Source of the DNA: JADKFD01 sp964561825
GTDB taxonomy: Bacteria; Pseudomonadota; Gammaproteobacteria; Xanthomonadales; SZUA-5
Length of the DNA: 13,671 bases
NCBI GenBank assembly: GCA_964561825.1
Contig: CAZLSB010000094.1
Location: 1-13,671 of the forward strand
Reading direction: 5' to 3'
The position numbers were made by a program, and so were the translations under genes. A model generated the notes under the pieces. It was not told where the DNA came from and ran no database searches. It saw only the letters and a list, made by a program, of their open reading frames with translations. Of the stretch, positions 6,351 to 13,671 are shown piece after piece; the first letter of the stretch is position 1, and each line of letters opens with the position of its first letter.

Positions 6351-8696
6351 TTACACCAAGGCCTGGAAATCAAAATCCAAACTGGGACTATAAGCGCGCA
6401 GTAAATCACATTGGATATAGTCGGCGCCGATATCCCAGAGTTTGGCGATGGTTTGACGGTCTGGCACGTCTTCGATTTCAATCGGAACGCCGCTGTCACG
6501 GACATGGGCCAACAAAGACGTAAATGCCAAGGACGGCTGCAGCGCCAAATCAGTATCCAGTTTGACGGCATCGACATTCACTTGTTGCAAGAGTCGCAGC
6601 GCTTCTTTTTGCAAGCCAAAGTTGCGCAGGCAGGTGTGTACGCCGAGTTTGCGCAGGCGCTCCAGCACCGTGCGCACCTGGCTCAAATGCTCGATGACGT
6701 CGTCGGTTTCCAACTCGACGGTCAACGAAGCGTCGCTTGTCGAGCGGCTTTTGCATTCGGACTCCAGCCAAGTGACAAAACCTGGATCGATAATGCTGGC
6801 CAGATCAATCTCTACCTGCAAACGCAGCTTGCGTCCCCGCGCGCGATGGCTGGCGACGGCATCCAGAGCCAGGCGCAATGCCAGCCGGTCCAGAGTGGCC
6901 AAACTACCGACGCGGCGCGCGACGTCAACCACTTCATTGCGCGACACTTGTGCGGGTTGTCCCGCCGCAACACGCAAGCGCAAGCGTTGTTGCCATTGAT
7001 CGGCGACCGCACCACGCACCAGCACCAGCGGCTGGTATTCGACCACGCACAAGGCCGCATCGGGTTGCAGCACCGCGCGCATGCGTGCCGGCTCCGCTGA
7101 CGGCGTGAGTTCGGCGGCGTTGCTGGGCGCATGGACAGGCTCGTCGCTGGTGGTTGCGGCGACCCGACGGCGCGCCCAGCCGGTTAGCGCGTGATCGATC
7201 CACAGTTGCGGGTCGCCATCGGCCATGGTGATTTGCACGCGCGCGCTGACCCGCATTTGCCCACGCGACACCACCACCGGCCGCACATCGATGCCGTGGC
7301 GTAGGCTTTGCGCCAGTTGATGCAGCTCGGCGACATCAGTGCGGGCGACCAGCACCAGAAAATGCAGCTCATGCCAGGGGCCGAATGCGTCGCCGGGACG
7401 CAGGCGTGCGGCAATGCGACCGGCGATGGCTTGTTCTATTTCGCAGCGCAGCAGGGTGGGCAGTTTGGGTGCCAGCGTGTCGCTTTGGTCCAATCCAACG
7501 CTCAGCAAAGCGGCTGGCCGATCATTCAGATCGCGAATACGCAGCGCTAAAACGCTGCGCGCCAACGGCCCGGTGGGTGCCTCCGCGGGACTGCTGAGCA
7601 CCTGGCGGCGCAGTATGCGGGCGCGCTTCGCGCGGCCCACCACCACGTCAATCAAATGCCCAGGGCGAATGGGTTTGGTCAAAAACTCGTCCGCGCCGAT
7701 ATTGATCGCGGTGACCCGTTTGCCCACATCCTGTTCGCCAGAAATAAAGACGATTGGCACCAACAAGGTACCCGGCATTTCGCGCACTCGAGCGGTGAAT
7801 GCCATGCCATCCATTTCTGGCATGTAGAGGTCGATCAAGATCAAATCGGGTCGAAAGGTCTGCACCAGATCGAGTGCCTCGCGCGAGGTCGCAGCCACCT
7901 TGGTACTCAGGCCGCGGCGGCGCAGCACCGTATCGCAAAACAGCACTTGGCTGCGGTCGTCGTCAACGATCAGCACCCGCAGTGGTTCGGTGGAACTCAG
8001 CGATTTCTGCAGATCGGAAATTTTGCGCACCACGCCAGCGGCGTCGGCGTTCGACATAAACGCGTCAGCGCTGCCGGTCATGCTCAGCAATTGTTCGGCC
8101 AGCGCGGCGGCCTGCGTCACGACCAGCAGCGGTGGCGTGGGGCCGGGCCGCCGACTCTGATCGAGCGCATCGACGATTTCGCCCAAATGGGACAACAATC
8201 CAGAATCCACCACCACCGCGACTAAGGGCTCGCCTTGCGTTGCTGCGGCAATCGCTTCGACGTTCTCGGCTATGCGTGGCCGCCAGCCATGTTGCTGCAA
8301 GGCGCTGTCTAGCCCCTGGATCTCGTGCCCCAAGGCGCGAACGTACAACACCGAGGGTTGCTCCAAAGCCTCGCGCGCCATCAGTTCCGTTAGCTCGGCG
8401 GCCGCCTGACTCAAACGCTCCAGATAATTGGCCATCCGCCCGCGCTGCACAATGTTCGGCGCGGTGGCCGTATCAACCAAAAAACCCAAATAGGCGGCGG
8501 CGTCGCGGGTCACGACGCTGGCATTTTCGACATGAAAACGCGCCGCCGACTCGCTGATCTCATTGAGCGAAAGAATGATCGGCGCCATCGCATCAATGTC
8601 CCACGCGCCATTCATCAGCGCGCGCCACTGGCCGAGCACTTGCAGAATGCGCTCACGCAACATGAGGCGAATGGTGGTGCTGCCTGAATTAGCCAT
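6351..8696 (-). CDS. Response regulator with degenerate GGDEF and EAL domains
   Basis: This 781-residue cytoplasmic signalling protein has five regions: a helical N-terminus (1-110); a REC-like domain without acceptor (115-230); a canonical receiver (239-360) with acidic VDDD 244-247, phospho-acceptor D289 in LIDLYMP, S319 and K341 in LTKPI; a GGDEF-like domain (378-510) with WHELH at 441-445 where GGDEF should be; and an EAL-like domain (545-781). In the last, the EAL motif after EYQPLV is missing, DDFG is RNFG (691-694), EGVE is EDVP, and NLS is DLA; VKLD (711-714) and YIQCDLL remain. It is therefore unlikely to make or cleave c-di-GMP. A FimX-like receptor or scaffold role, controlled by phosphorylation, is inferred. 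The start at 8696 is the first ATG; a GTG at 8732 in frame is less likely. No partner kinase lies in the window. Confidence 0.85.
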   Translation of the reverse strand: MANSGSTTIRLMLRERILQVLGQWRALMNGAWDIDAMAPIILSLNEISESAARFHVENASVVTRDAAAYLGFLVDTATAPNIVQRGRMANYLERLSQAAAELTELMAREALEQPSVLYVRALGHEIQGLDSALQQHGWRPRIAENVEAIAAATQGEPLVAVVVDSGLLSHLGEIVDALDQSRRPGPTPPLLVVTQAAALAEQLLSMTGSADAFMSNADAAGVVRKISDLQKSLSSTEPLRVLIVDDDRSQVLFCDTVLRRRGLSTKVAATSREALDLVQTFRPDLILIDLYMPEMDGMAFTARVREMPGTLLVPIVFISGEQDVGKRVTAINIGADEFLTKPIRPGHLIDVVVGRAKRARILRRQVLSSPAEAPTGPLARSVLALRIRDLNDRPAALLSVGLDQSDTLAPKLPTLLRCEIEQAIAGRIAARLRPGDAFGPWHELHFLVLVARTDVAELHQLAQSLRHGIDVRPVVVSRGQMRVSARVQITMADGDPQLWIDHALTGWARRRVAATTSDEPVHAPSNAAELTPSAEPARMRAVLQPDAALCVVEYQPLVLVRGAVADQWQQRLRLRVAAGQPAQVSRNEVVDVARRVGSLATLDRLALRLALDAVASHRARGRKLRLQVEIDLASIIDPGFVTWLESECKSRSTSDASLTVELETDDVIEHLSQVRTVLERLRKLGVHTCLRNFGLQKEALRLLQQVNVDAVKLDTDLALQPSLAFTSLLAHVRDSGVPIEIEDVPDRQTIAKLWDIGADYIQCDLLRAYSPSLDFDFQALV

Positions 8697-8735
8697 GATC
8701 AACTCTGGACGTTTAGCCGTGCACTGTCCCACACG

Positions 8736-8747
8736 CTCAAGCTTGAG
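8736..8747. promoter_or_regulatory. 12-bp palindrome, possible operator
   Basis: CTCAAGCTTGAG is a perfect palindrome located 40 bases upstream of the response-regulator start in the divergent space to the DUF4850-like gene. It could bind a dimeric regulator; no factor can be named. Confidence 0.25.
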
Positions 8748-8789
8748 GCAACGAAGTTCGGATGAGCGTAGCGGAACGGGCCTGCAGCG

Positions 8790-8829
8790 GGCTATTGGCG
8801 CTTTTGTAGAGCGGCAGCTAGCTTGCGGT
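8790..8829 (+). repeat. Dispersed REP-like repeat, copy 1
   Basis: GGCTATTGGC (8790-8799), five bases, then TGTAGAGCGG (8805-8814) are followed by a weak inverted repeat around GCTAGC. The same two 10-mers in the same order, six bases apart, occur on the minus strand at 11348-11318. Copy 1 has lost the clean hairpin that copy 2 keeps. Confidence 0.6.
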
Positions 8830-8871
8830 AAAACCGTGCGAGACTTTAGCGCCCGACCATGGATTGCCAGA

Positions 8872-9528
8872 ATGCTGACGAGCTTGCTGCTGGCCGCCGC
8901 GCTGCAAGCGCTGCCCCCTTGTGAACTGCCTGATCTCGATCGGCCCTATAACAACGTGCCGCGTGAGTATGTGGCAAGCACGCTGGATAACGGGGTGATC
9001 AGCGTTTCGATGGCAGACCCAATGGCTGATGCAGGGCAGCGCTTGCCCGGCATTCCGGGCGAGGCGCCGCCTAGTCGCGCTCATTCCGCCGCCAGTGCTT
9101 GGTTATGGTCAGAGGCTAGCGATTGGTTGTTGGTGCCGAAAGCTTTTGTCGTCAGCCGCGCGGCGGTCGGTGTGGATGGCAGTTGGGTGATCGAATTGCA
9201 TCACCCGAGCACTGTGCAGCAGCGCTTGCGTTTTAGTAGCACCGGCCAATGTGTAGGCTGCGCGTACAGCCAAGGCGCCGCCTATTTTGAGTCCTACGCC
9301 CGTTATGCGCGCGACAATGAGTTTGAGTTTTGTCGTGGCCTGGAATGGCCCATTGTGCGTGGGGCCGCTAGCGACACCCAGGTGCGATTTCATTACCGCA
9401 ATGCAGGCGATCGGCGGCACGATGCAGTGGCGCGAATTGGCCTCGACGACATTCACTATTCGCAATTAGTCGTCAGCGGCTTACGACCCGTATTGCGCGA
9501 CGAAATGTTGGATGCATTTTCGCCGTGA
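8872..9528 (+). CDS. Secreted hypothetical protein, DUF4850-like
   Basis: This 218-residue protein begins with a short hydrophobic export signal (MLTSLLLAAALQALPPC). The cysteine at position 17 is not in a good lipobox, so a lipoprotein is unlikely. The mature part contains DWLLVPKAFVVSRAAVGVDGS (84-104) and a paired cysteine motif QCVGCAYSQGAAYF (126-139), then RFHYRN near 172-177. From memory this pattern resembles the DUF4850 family of small exported proteins; I cannot confirm it. The ATG at 8872 was chosen because it places the hydrophobic stretch at the N-terminus; the frame is open further upstream. No good ribosome-binding site is visible. It ends 17 bases before the end of the convergent rquA gene. 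Confidence 0.65.
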   Translation: MLTSLLLAAALQALPPCELPDLDRPYNNVPREYVASTLDNGVISVSMADPMADAGQRLPGIPGEAPPSRAHSAASAWLWSEASDWLLVPKAFVVSRAAVGVDGSWVIELHHPSTVQQRLRFSSTGQCVGCAYSQGAAYFESYARYARDNEFEFCRGLEWPIVRGAASDTQVRFHYRNAGDRRHDAVARIGLDDIHYSQLVVSGLRPVLRDEMLDAFSP

Positions 9529-9545
9529 ATTCCGAAACCAGGTCT

Positions 9546-10244
9546 TCAAACGGTCAAGGTCAACAGTTGATACAAACCGCCAAACAGCGTGCGCTGATGT
9601 ACTTTCTCTGGCGCGATATCCGCGGGCAACCAAGTATGGATCGGCTGGCGCCACAGATCCATTGCAAACGGTTCTAACGTACGCAGCACCGCTTGCATCG
9701 GCCAATACAAAGGATTCCACGGGCTGGGTCGGTGATAATCGACGATGACCAGTTGGCCGCCGGGTTTGAGCATACGGCGCGCCTGTGCCAGCGTGGCACG
9801 GCGTACGTCTTCCGGCATTTCGTGGAGCAGGAAAAATAATAAAACCCGGTCATAACTGGCGGACGGCATCGGCAAATCGGCACTATTGGCGTGGATTAAT
9901 CCGATTCGCGCATCTTTACCCAGTTTGCGCTGCGCATTAGCCAACTGCACGGGAAGAATATCCACAATATCGAGCTTAGCGTCGGGCGCCAACCGCTGTT
10001 GAATTCTTGCGGTCAAATCGCCATAAACACAGGCCACTTGCAAGGTGTGACCGGTTAATTCGTTGCCCAGCGCATCCAACGCGGCATCGCGTAGTCGCGA
10101 GAAATTACCCCACAAAATTAGATTAACCAGCCATTGGCGCTCGAAAATCTGCACGGCCTTCGGGTGCACATAGGCCCACCAGTAGGTTTCTTCGAGATAA
10201 CTGGGGACCGCCAGCGCCGCAGCTGGCATTTCCTGCTTCAACAT
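9546..10244 (-). CDS. rquA: Rhodoquinone biosynthesis protein RquA
   Basis: RquA converts ubiquinone to rhodoquinone by replacing a methoxy group with an amino group, using S-adenosylmethionine as amino donor. The 232-residue product has a class I methyltransferase fold but with features I associate with RquA rather than ordinary UbiE/COQ5: an N-terminal YWWAYVHPKAVQIFERQWLVNLILWGNF (21-48), a motif I that is not glycine-rich (LQVACVYGDLT, 68-78), DILPVQL (95-101), FFLLHEMPEDVRR (137-149), then PGGQLVIVDYHRP (161-173). The ATG at 10244 has GCGAGATAAG upstream; a TTG at 10265 and an ATG at 10229 are alternatives. Rhodoquinone has a low potential and feeds electrons to fumarate reductase under low oxygen, so the gene predicts that capacity. 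It stands alone, as rquA genes often do. An unrelated methyltransferase of this fold is the alternative. Confidence 0.82.
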   Translation of the reverse strand: MLKQEMPAAALAVPSYLEETYWWAYVHPKAVQIFERQWLVNLILWGNFSRLRDAALDALGNELTGHTLQVACVYGDLTARIQQRLAPDAKLDIVDILPVQLANAQRKLGKDARIGLIHANSADLPMPSASYDRVLLFFLLHEMPEDVRRATLAQARRMLKPGGQLVIVDYHRPSPWNPLYWPMQAVLRTLEPFAMDLWRQPIHTWLPADIAPEKVHQRTLFGGLYQLLTLTV

Positions 10245-10272
10245 AAGACTTATCTCGCGGTGCAAACGATGT

Positions 10273-10285
10273 CGTTCATGCCGAG
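10273..10285 (+). repeat. Half copy of the 3032-3060 palindrome
   Basis: CGTTCATGCCGAG here is identical to one arm of the hairpin at 3032-3060 read on the minus strand, and the match continues weakly (TAT against CAT). The second arm is absent. It lies just upstream of rquA, in the divergent space with the EreA/ChaN-like gene. Confidence 0.4.
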
Positions 10286-10314
10286 TATGAGACTGATCGC
10301 CAGGTCACCATCTT

Positions 10315-10343
10315 GTTGTCGATCAAGCTTGTGGTTGTCGATC
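10315..10343 (+). promoter_or_regulatory. Paired 10-bp direct repeats, possible operator
   Basis: GTTGTCGATC occurs at 10315-10324 and 10334-10343, a centre spacing of 19 bp, close to two helical turns. It sits between the divergent rquA and EreA/ChaN-like genes, so a regulator binding on one face of the DNA could control either. This is a suggestion from spacing only. Confidence 0.3.
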
Positions 10344-10417
10344 TGATCGGTATGGTTGGGAACTCGCTGTGGCAACTGGGGTCAGGATCAGCCTCCACTT
10401 TTGCTTTTGGATTTGCC

Positions 10418-11269
10418 ATGACTGTCTGTCACCGATGGATTTTGGCACTCGCGTTGCCGGTATTGGCAGCGCTGGCGCCGCCGCTCGCGCACGCGAACGA
10501 GCCGGGTGAATCTGCATTACAGGCTGAGCACCTAGATGTCTTGCTGCACAAAATCGAACCGCATCGTTTATTGCTGGTGGGGGAGATCCATGGCACCCGC
10601 GAAACGCCAGCGCTGATCGCCACGCTGGCGCAACACATGGCCAGCTCCGAACGGCTGTTGATGGTGGGTTTAGAAATACCGCGCGATGAACAAACGCGCT
10701 TGCAGCGCTTTTTGGACAGTGCCGGCACGGCTGAAGATCGCAGTCAATTGCTGGAAGGCGCGTTTTGGCAGCGTGAGTACCAGGATGGTCGCAGCAGCGT
10801 AGCGATGCTCGAACTGATCGAGGCCCTGCGCAGCTTGGCGTTGAAGACGCCCATTCAGGTGCTCGCTTTTGACATCAAGGCAGAACAACAAAACGATGGC
10901 GCGGCACGTGATCGGTTGATGGCCAAACGGATTCGCAAAGCGCTGGAGGCGCAGCCGCAAGCACGCGCCTTGATCCTGGCCGGCAATTTTCACACGCGCA
11001 TTCAGGACAGCGCACCCTGGGATCCCAAACACCGGTTTATGGGCCATTACTTGATCGATTTGAATCCCTACAGCATTGAAATCATGGGCATTACCGGCAG
11101 CGCATGGATCTGCACCGGGCCGCAGGTGAGCGATTGCAAAGCGCGCGATATGCCGAGCAATCCGATGCACGCTGAATTGGAACTAGGCGACGAAGTCAAC
11201 GAGCGTGGCCATCACGGTAAGTGGTGGTTGCCAACCAGCAGCGCGTCACCACCCGCGCGCGGATCGTAG
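10418..11269 (+). CDS. Secreted EreA/ChaN-like family protein
   Basis: This 283-residue protein has a signal peptide (about 1-26, ending PPLAHA) and a domain with the spaced motifs of the EreA/ChaN-like superfamily: LLLVGEIHGTRETP (51-64, with E56 and H58), GLEIPRDE (84-91), REYQDG (119-124), RDRLMAKRI (164-172) and LAGNFHTR (187-194, with H192). Members include haem-binding ChaN and erythromycin esterases, so these motifs may bind metal or haem or act on a small substrate. The signal peptide points to a periplasmic place, closer to the ChaN situation. The frame is open from 10313, but the ATG at 10418 gives the signal peptide its proper position. A resistance role is not supported. The C-terminal tail (about 225-283) with two cysteines (C232 and C240) has no match I recognise. 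Confidence 0.7.
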   Translation: MTVCHRWILALALPVLAALAPPLAHANEPGESALQAEHLDVLLHKIEPHRLLLVGEIHGTRETPALIATLAQHMASSERLLMVGLEIPRDEQTRLQRFLDSAGTAEDRSQLLEGAFWQREYQDGRSSVAMLELIEALRSLALKTPIQVLAFDIKAEQQNDGAARDRLMAKRIRKALEAQPQARALILAGNFHTRIQDSAPWDPKHRFMGHYLIDLNPYSIEIMGITGSAWICTGPQVSDCKARDMPSNPMHAELELGDEVNERGHHGKWWLPTSSASPPARGS

Positions 11270-11281
11270 GAAAGGTTGGGT

Positions 11282-11352
11282 TGTTGGGTACTGGTACGTG
11301 GTTGGTGACGGCGGAGCTCGCTCCGCTCTACACCACCAGCCAATAGCCAACA
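11282..11352. repeat. Long imperfect inverted repeat, REP-like copy 2
   Basis: The outer arms begin TGTTGG and end CCAACA, and the centre is a clean hairpin GCGGAG-CTCG-CTCCGC (11311-11326). On the minus strand it carries GGCTATTGGC and TGTAGAGCGG, shared with the copy at 8790-8829. It lies 12 bases after the EreA/ChaN-like stop codon and could also end its transcript. The rest of the 235-bp space up to 11504 holds a candidate -10 box (TACAAT at 11453-11458) without a convincing -35. Confidence 0.65.
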
Positions 11353-11504
11353 GCACTCGCCAAGCCCTCGCGACGGAGTTGCACGCACGCCGCCCGAAAA
11401 CCCCTCAAACTGCGCGGTAAATATTCGTCAACGTGCAAAAAGGCCCCGCACATACAATCTCCGCTTCGCTTACCCTCCAGGTTCATCGTTCGAAGGGTTC
11501 AGGC

Positions 11505-13671
11505 GTGATTAGATTAAGTTCGGCATGTGCTATTACCGTGTTTCTGCTGGGCTCGGCGCACGCCGCGCCGCAGCCATCTCATCGAAGCAACGCTAACCAG
11601 GATCAATCGAGCGTTGTGCAGTCGGCCGCTGACAACGCTGCACTGATCTCCTTTGGCTCACAGCAATTTGATCCTAAAGACCCGACTTTTGTGCAGCGGG
11701 CAGCATCCAAGTCGGCGTCCGGCAAGGCCCTGCGTCTGGTGCAATTTTCCCAGACGCCGCGCCAAGCATGGCGCGACGATTTAGAAAACAACGGCTTACG
11801 GGTCATCCAGTATTACCCGCACAATGCCTATTTGGTGTGGGGTGACGATCAAGCGGCCAGTGCCAGCGAATCGCTCAGCTTTGTGCGCTGGCAGGGCGGC
11901 TTTAGCCCAGATTGGAAGCTCAGCCCGGAGCTCAAGGGCCGCTTAGGCCCCATCGACAATGTGCAAATCCTGGTTTATGACGACGGCAATCTGTCCAATG
12001 TATTGGCGCAGATTGAAGGTCTGGGCGCCCGTGTGCTGAATACCTTTGATGCGCAGCCCAACGGCGCATTGAAGAGCGTCATTGTAAAGCTCGATGCGGG
12101 CCTACTGTCGCAGGTCAATGGTTTGCCACAAGTGCTGTGGACCGAATATTCCAGTCCCAGGCCGTATTTCGACGATGAGTTAAGCAGCCAGATTTTGGCC
12201 GGCAATTACAATGTTTCGAATGTGGTGACCAGCCCTGGTTATATTGCCTCGATTGCTGGCCTAGGTTTGACTGGTGCAGGTGTGACTTGGGCAGTAACCG
12301 ATTCGGGTGTTGACTACGACAATCCGGAGCTCACCGCTAAAATTGTGGGTGGTCATGATTTCCCAACTTGCCCGGTAGTTGCCAACCAACCGGGTAATGA
12401 CAATTCCGCAGGCGGCCATGGCACGCATGTCGCCGGCATTATCGCGGGCGCTGGTTTGGTTTCTGGCGGTAGTGATGCCAACGGCTATCACTACGGCATA
12501 GGCGTGGCGCCGCAAACATCCATCGTCGCGCTGAATCCCATTTGCGTCAACGCGGCTCCTTGGCCGCCCGCAGGCGGCTGGCAGGAAAACAGCAAACGCG
12601 CCATTTTGCTGAATGCGATTGGCACCAATAATTCCTGGACCTCCGGTGAAGGCTCTAACGTGGGCTACAACGCCACCGCGCGTACCCACGATTTCATGGT
12701 CCGCGATGGCAATTTTGATACCGCTGCGGTCAACGAACAATTCATGATCGTGTTTTCGGCGGGCAATTCCGGTCCCAATGCCAGCACACTTACGGCCCCC
12801 AAAGAGGCAAAAAATCCCATCATCGTGGGTGCGTCGGTCAATCAGCGGGCCGGTTCGCTGGACGCTTTGGCTAGCTTCAGCAGCCGCGGCCCCGCCGTCG
12901 ATGGTCGCAGTCTGCCTACCATCTCGATACCGGGTCAACAAATCGCGTCGACGCGTCGGGTCGCCGGTGGTGCTTCATGTGGAACTGCGATTGGTGCCGG
13001 CGTGTTGGCCAACTACGCGTTTTGTTCGGGCACCAGCATGGCCGCCCCGCACGCTTCTGGAACCGCGGCCTTGTTGACCCAATGGTGGCGTGGCAACAAC
13101 GGCGGCGCGACACCCAGCCCGGCGCTGGTCAAGGCGCTGATGGTGAATAGCGCGGTGGATATGGGTGGCGTGGCGGCGACGATACCGAACAACAATGAGG
13201 GCTGGGGTCGGGTCAATTTGCGTCAAGCGATTGGCGAAGGCCGCAGTCGCGTGTATGTAGACCAGACTGAGTTATTGGACAATCCCGCGCAAACCTATGA
13301 GCGCACCTACGGCGTGCCAGAGGCAGGGCAGCCAGTGCGTATCACCTTGGCCTGGACCGATGCGCCGGGCGCTGCTGGCGCCAACCCGGCGCTGGTCAAC
13401 AATCTTGATCTGGAAGTGATTGCGGACGGCCAAACCTATCGCGGCAACGTGTTTAGCGGCGGACTTTCGACCACTGGTGGCAGCGCCGACAACCGCAATA
13501 TCGTCGAAAACGTCTATCTGCCAGCGGGGGTGGGCGTGGTCACGGTGCGCGTGATTGCCAGCACTTTGCCGGGTGACGGCGTGCCAAACACCGGTGATGC
13601 CACCGATCAAGACTTTGCGCTGGTGTGTACCAATTGTGTGGCCGAGCCAGGCTTTGCGTTAAACACCAACG
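11505..13671 (+). CDS. Secreted subtilisin-like S8 peptidase, KP-43-like (3' partial)
   Basis: An exported serine endopeptidase, open to the right edge (722 codons seen). The GTG at 11505 has a strong GAAGGG (11492-11497) seven bases upstream and gives a signal peptide ending SAHAAPQ (about residue 21). A long N-terminal region (about 55-235, with LRLVQFSQTPRQAW, YYPHNAYLVW and FVRWQGGF) looks like the prodomain seen in KP-43-type enzymes. The catalytic domain has D266 (VTDSGVD), H305 (GGHGTHVAG), oxyanion N421 (FSAGNSGPN) and S511 (CSGTSMAAPHASG), so it should be active. After about residue 590 comes a beta-sandwich domain (PVRITLAWTDAPGA, then NNLDLEV), as in KP-43. The final CTNCVAEPGF may start another domain beyond the window. 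Such enzymes are secreted for protein degradation. The gene appears monocistronic, with the nearest upstream gene 235 bp away. Confidence 0.92.
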   Translation, partial: MIRLSSACAITVFLLGSAHAAPQPSHRSNANQDQSSVVQSAADNAALISFGSQQFDPKDPTFVQRAASKSASGKALRLVQFSQTPRQAWRDDLENNGLRVIQYYPHNAYLVWGDDQAASASESLSFVRWQGGFSPDWKLSPELKGRLGPIDNVQILVYDDGNLSNVLAQIEGLGARVLNTFDAQPNGALKSVIVKLDAGLLSQVNGLPQVLWTEYSSPRPYFDDELSSQILAGNYNVSNVVTSPGYIASIAGLGLTGAGVTWAVTDSGVDYDNPELTAKIVGGHDFPTCPVVANQPGNDNSAGGHGTHVAGIIAGAGLVSGGSDANGYHYGIGVAPQTSIVALNPICVNAAPWPPAGGWQENSKRAILLNAIGTNNSWTSGEGSNVGYNATARTHDFMVRDGNFDTAAVNEQFMIVFSAGNSGPNASTLTAPKEAKNPIIVGASVNQRAGSLDALASFSSRGPAVDGRSLPTISIPGQQIASTRRVAGGASCGTAIGAGVLANYAFCSGTSMAAPHASGTAALLTQWWRGNNGGATPSPALVKALMVNSAVDMGGVAATIPNNNEGWGRVNLRQAIGEGRSRVYVDQTELLDNPAQTYERTYGVPEAGQPVRITLAWTDAPGAAGANPALVNNLDLEVIADGQTYRGNVFSGGLSTTGGSADNRNIVENVYLPAGVGVVTVRVIASTLPGDGVPNTGDATDQDFALVCTNCVAEPGFALNTN

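Noticed and set aside
7656..8225. Plus-strand 189-codon frame opposite the response regulator
   Set aside because: The minus strand has unmistakable receiver-domain motifs here. The plus frame is a GC-rich shadow.
10418..11269. EreA/ChaN-like gene considered as an erythromycin esterase resistance gene
   Set aside because: It has a signal peptide and is much shorter than the roughly 400-residue esterases. Only the shared superfamily motifs match.

Overview
The window looks like a chromosomal segment of a GC-rich gammaproteobacterium, most likely near Xanthomonadales/Lysobacterales. This placement is an inference from gene content: an RluF-type pseudouridine synthase, a DUF1415 protein, a secreted App1-like protein, a decayed vWA protein with a C-terminal domain that I recall as common in that group, and REP-like hairpin repeats. 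It comes from a draft assembly, since a run of exactly 100 N (1829-1928) marks a scaffold gap. No rRNA, tRNA, CRISPR array or insertion sequence was recognised.

Left part (1-2030): a complete tyrosine recombinase (80-1054) is preceded, 17 bp before its start, by a perfect 11-6-11 inverted repeat with the geometry and inner ends of a Xer/dif core site. It converges on an AAA-type ATPase (minus strand) whose N-terminus is lost in the gap.

Middle-left (2031-4956), all minus strand: a secreted beta-solenoid-like protein built from nine ~18-residue IDTGSG repeats, a strong hairpin, a vWA-domain pseudogene with three frame disruptions and no N-terminal half, and a secreted App1/DUF2183 protein.

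Middle (5071-8696): a DUF1415 gene with a TTG start overlaps rluF by 11 bp as a probable two-gene operon. A 781-residue regulator converges on rluF with one base between the stop codons. It has one intact receiver domain plus decayed GGDEF and EAL domains, which suggests a c-di-GMP receptor or scaffold rather than an enzyme.

Right part (8697-13671): a small secreted protein (DUF4850-like), a probable rquA gene for rhodoquinone biosynthesis (minus strand), a secreted EreA/ChaN-like protein, and a large secreted subtilisin-like peptidase that runs off the right edge. The intergenic spaces hold a dispersed REP-like repeat (8790-8829 and inverted at 11310-11352) and short direct and inverted repeats that may be operators.

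Apart from DUF1415-rluF the genes look like independent units. The most interesting observations are the recombinase with its adjacent dif-like site, the rquA gene with its implication of anaerobic respiration, the IDTGSG solenoid and the doubly degenerate GGDEF-EAL response regulator.
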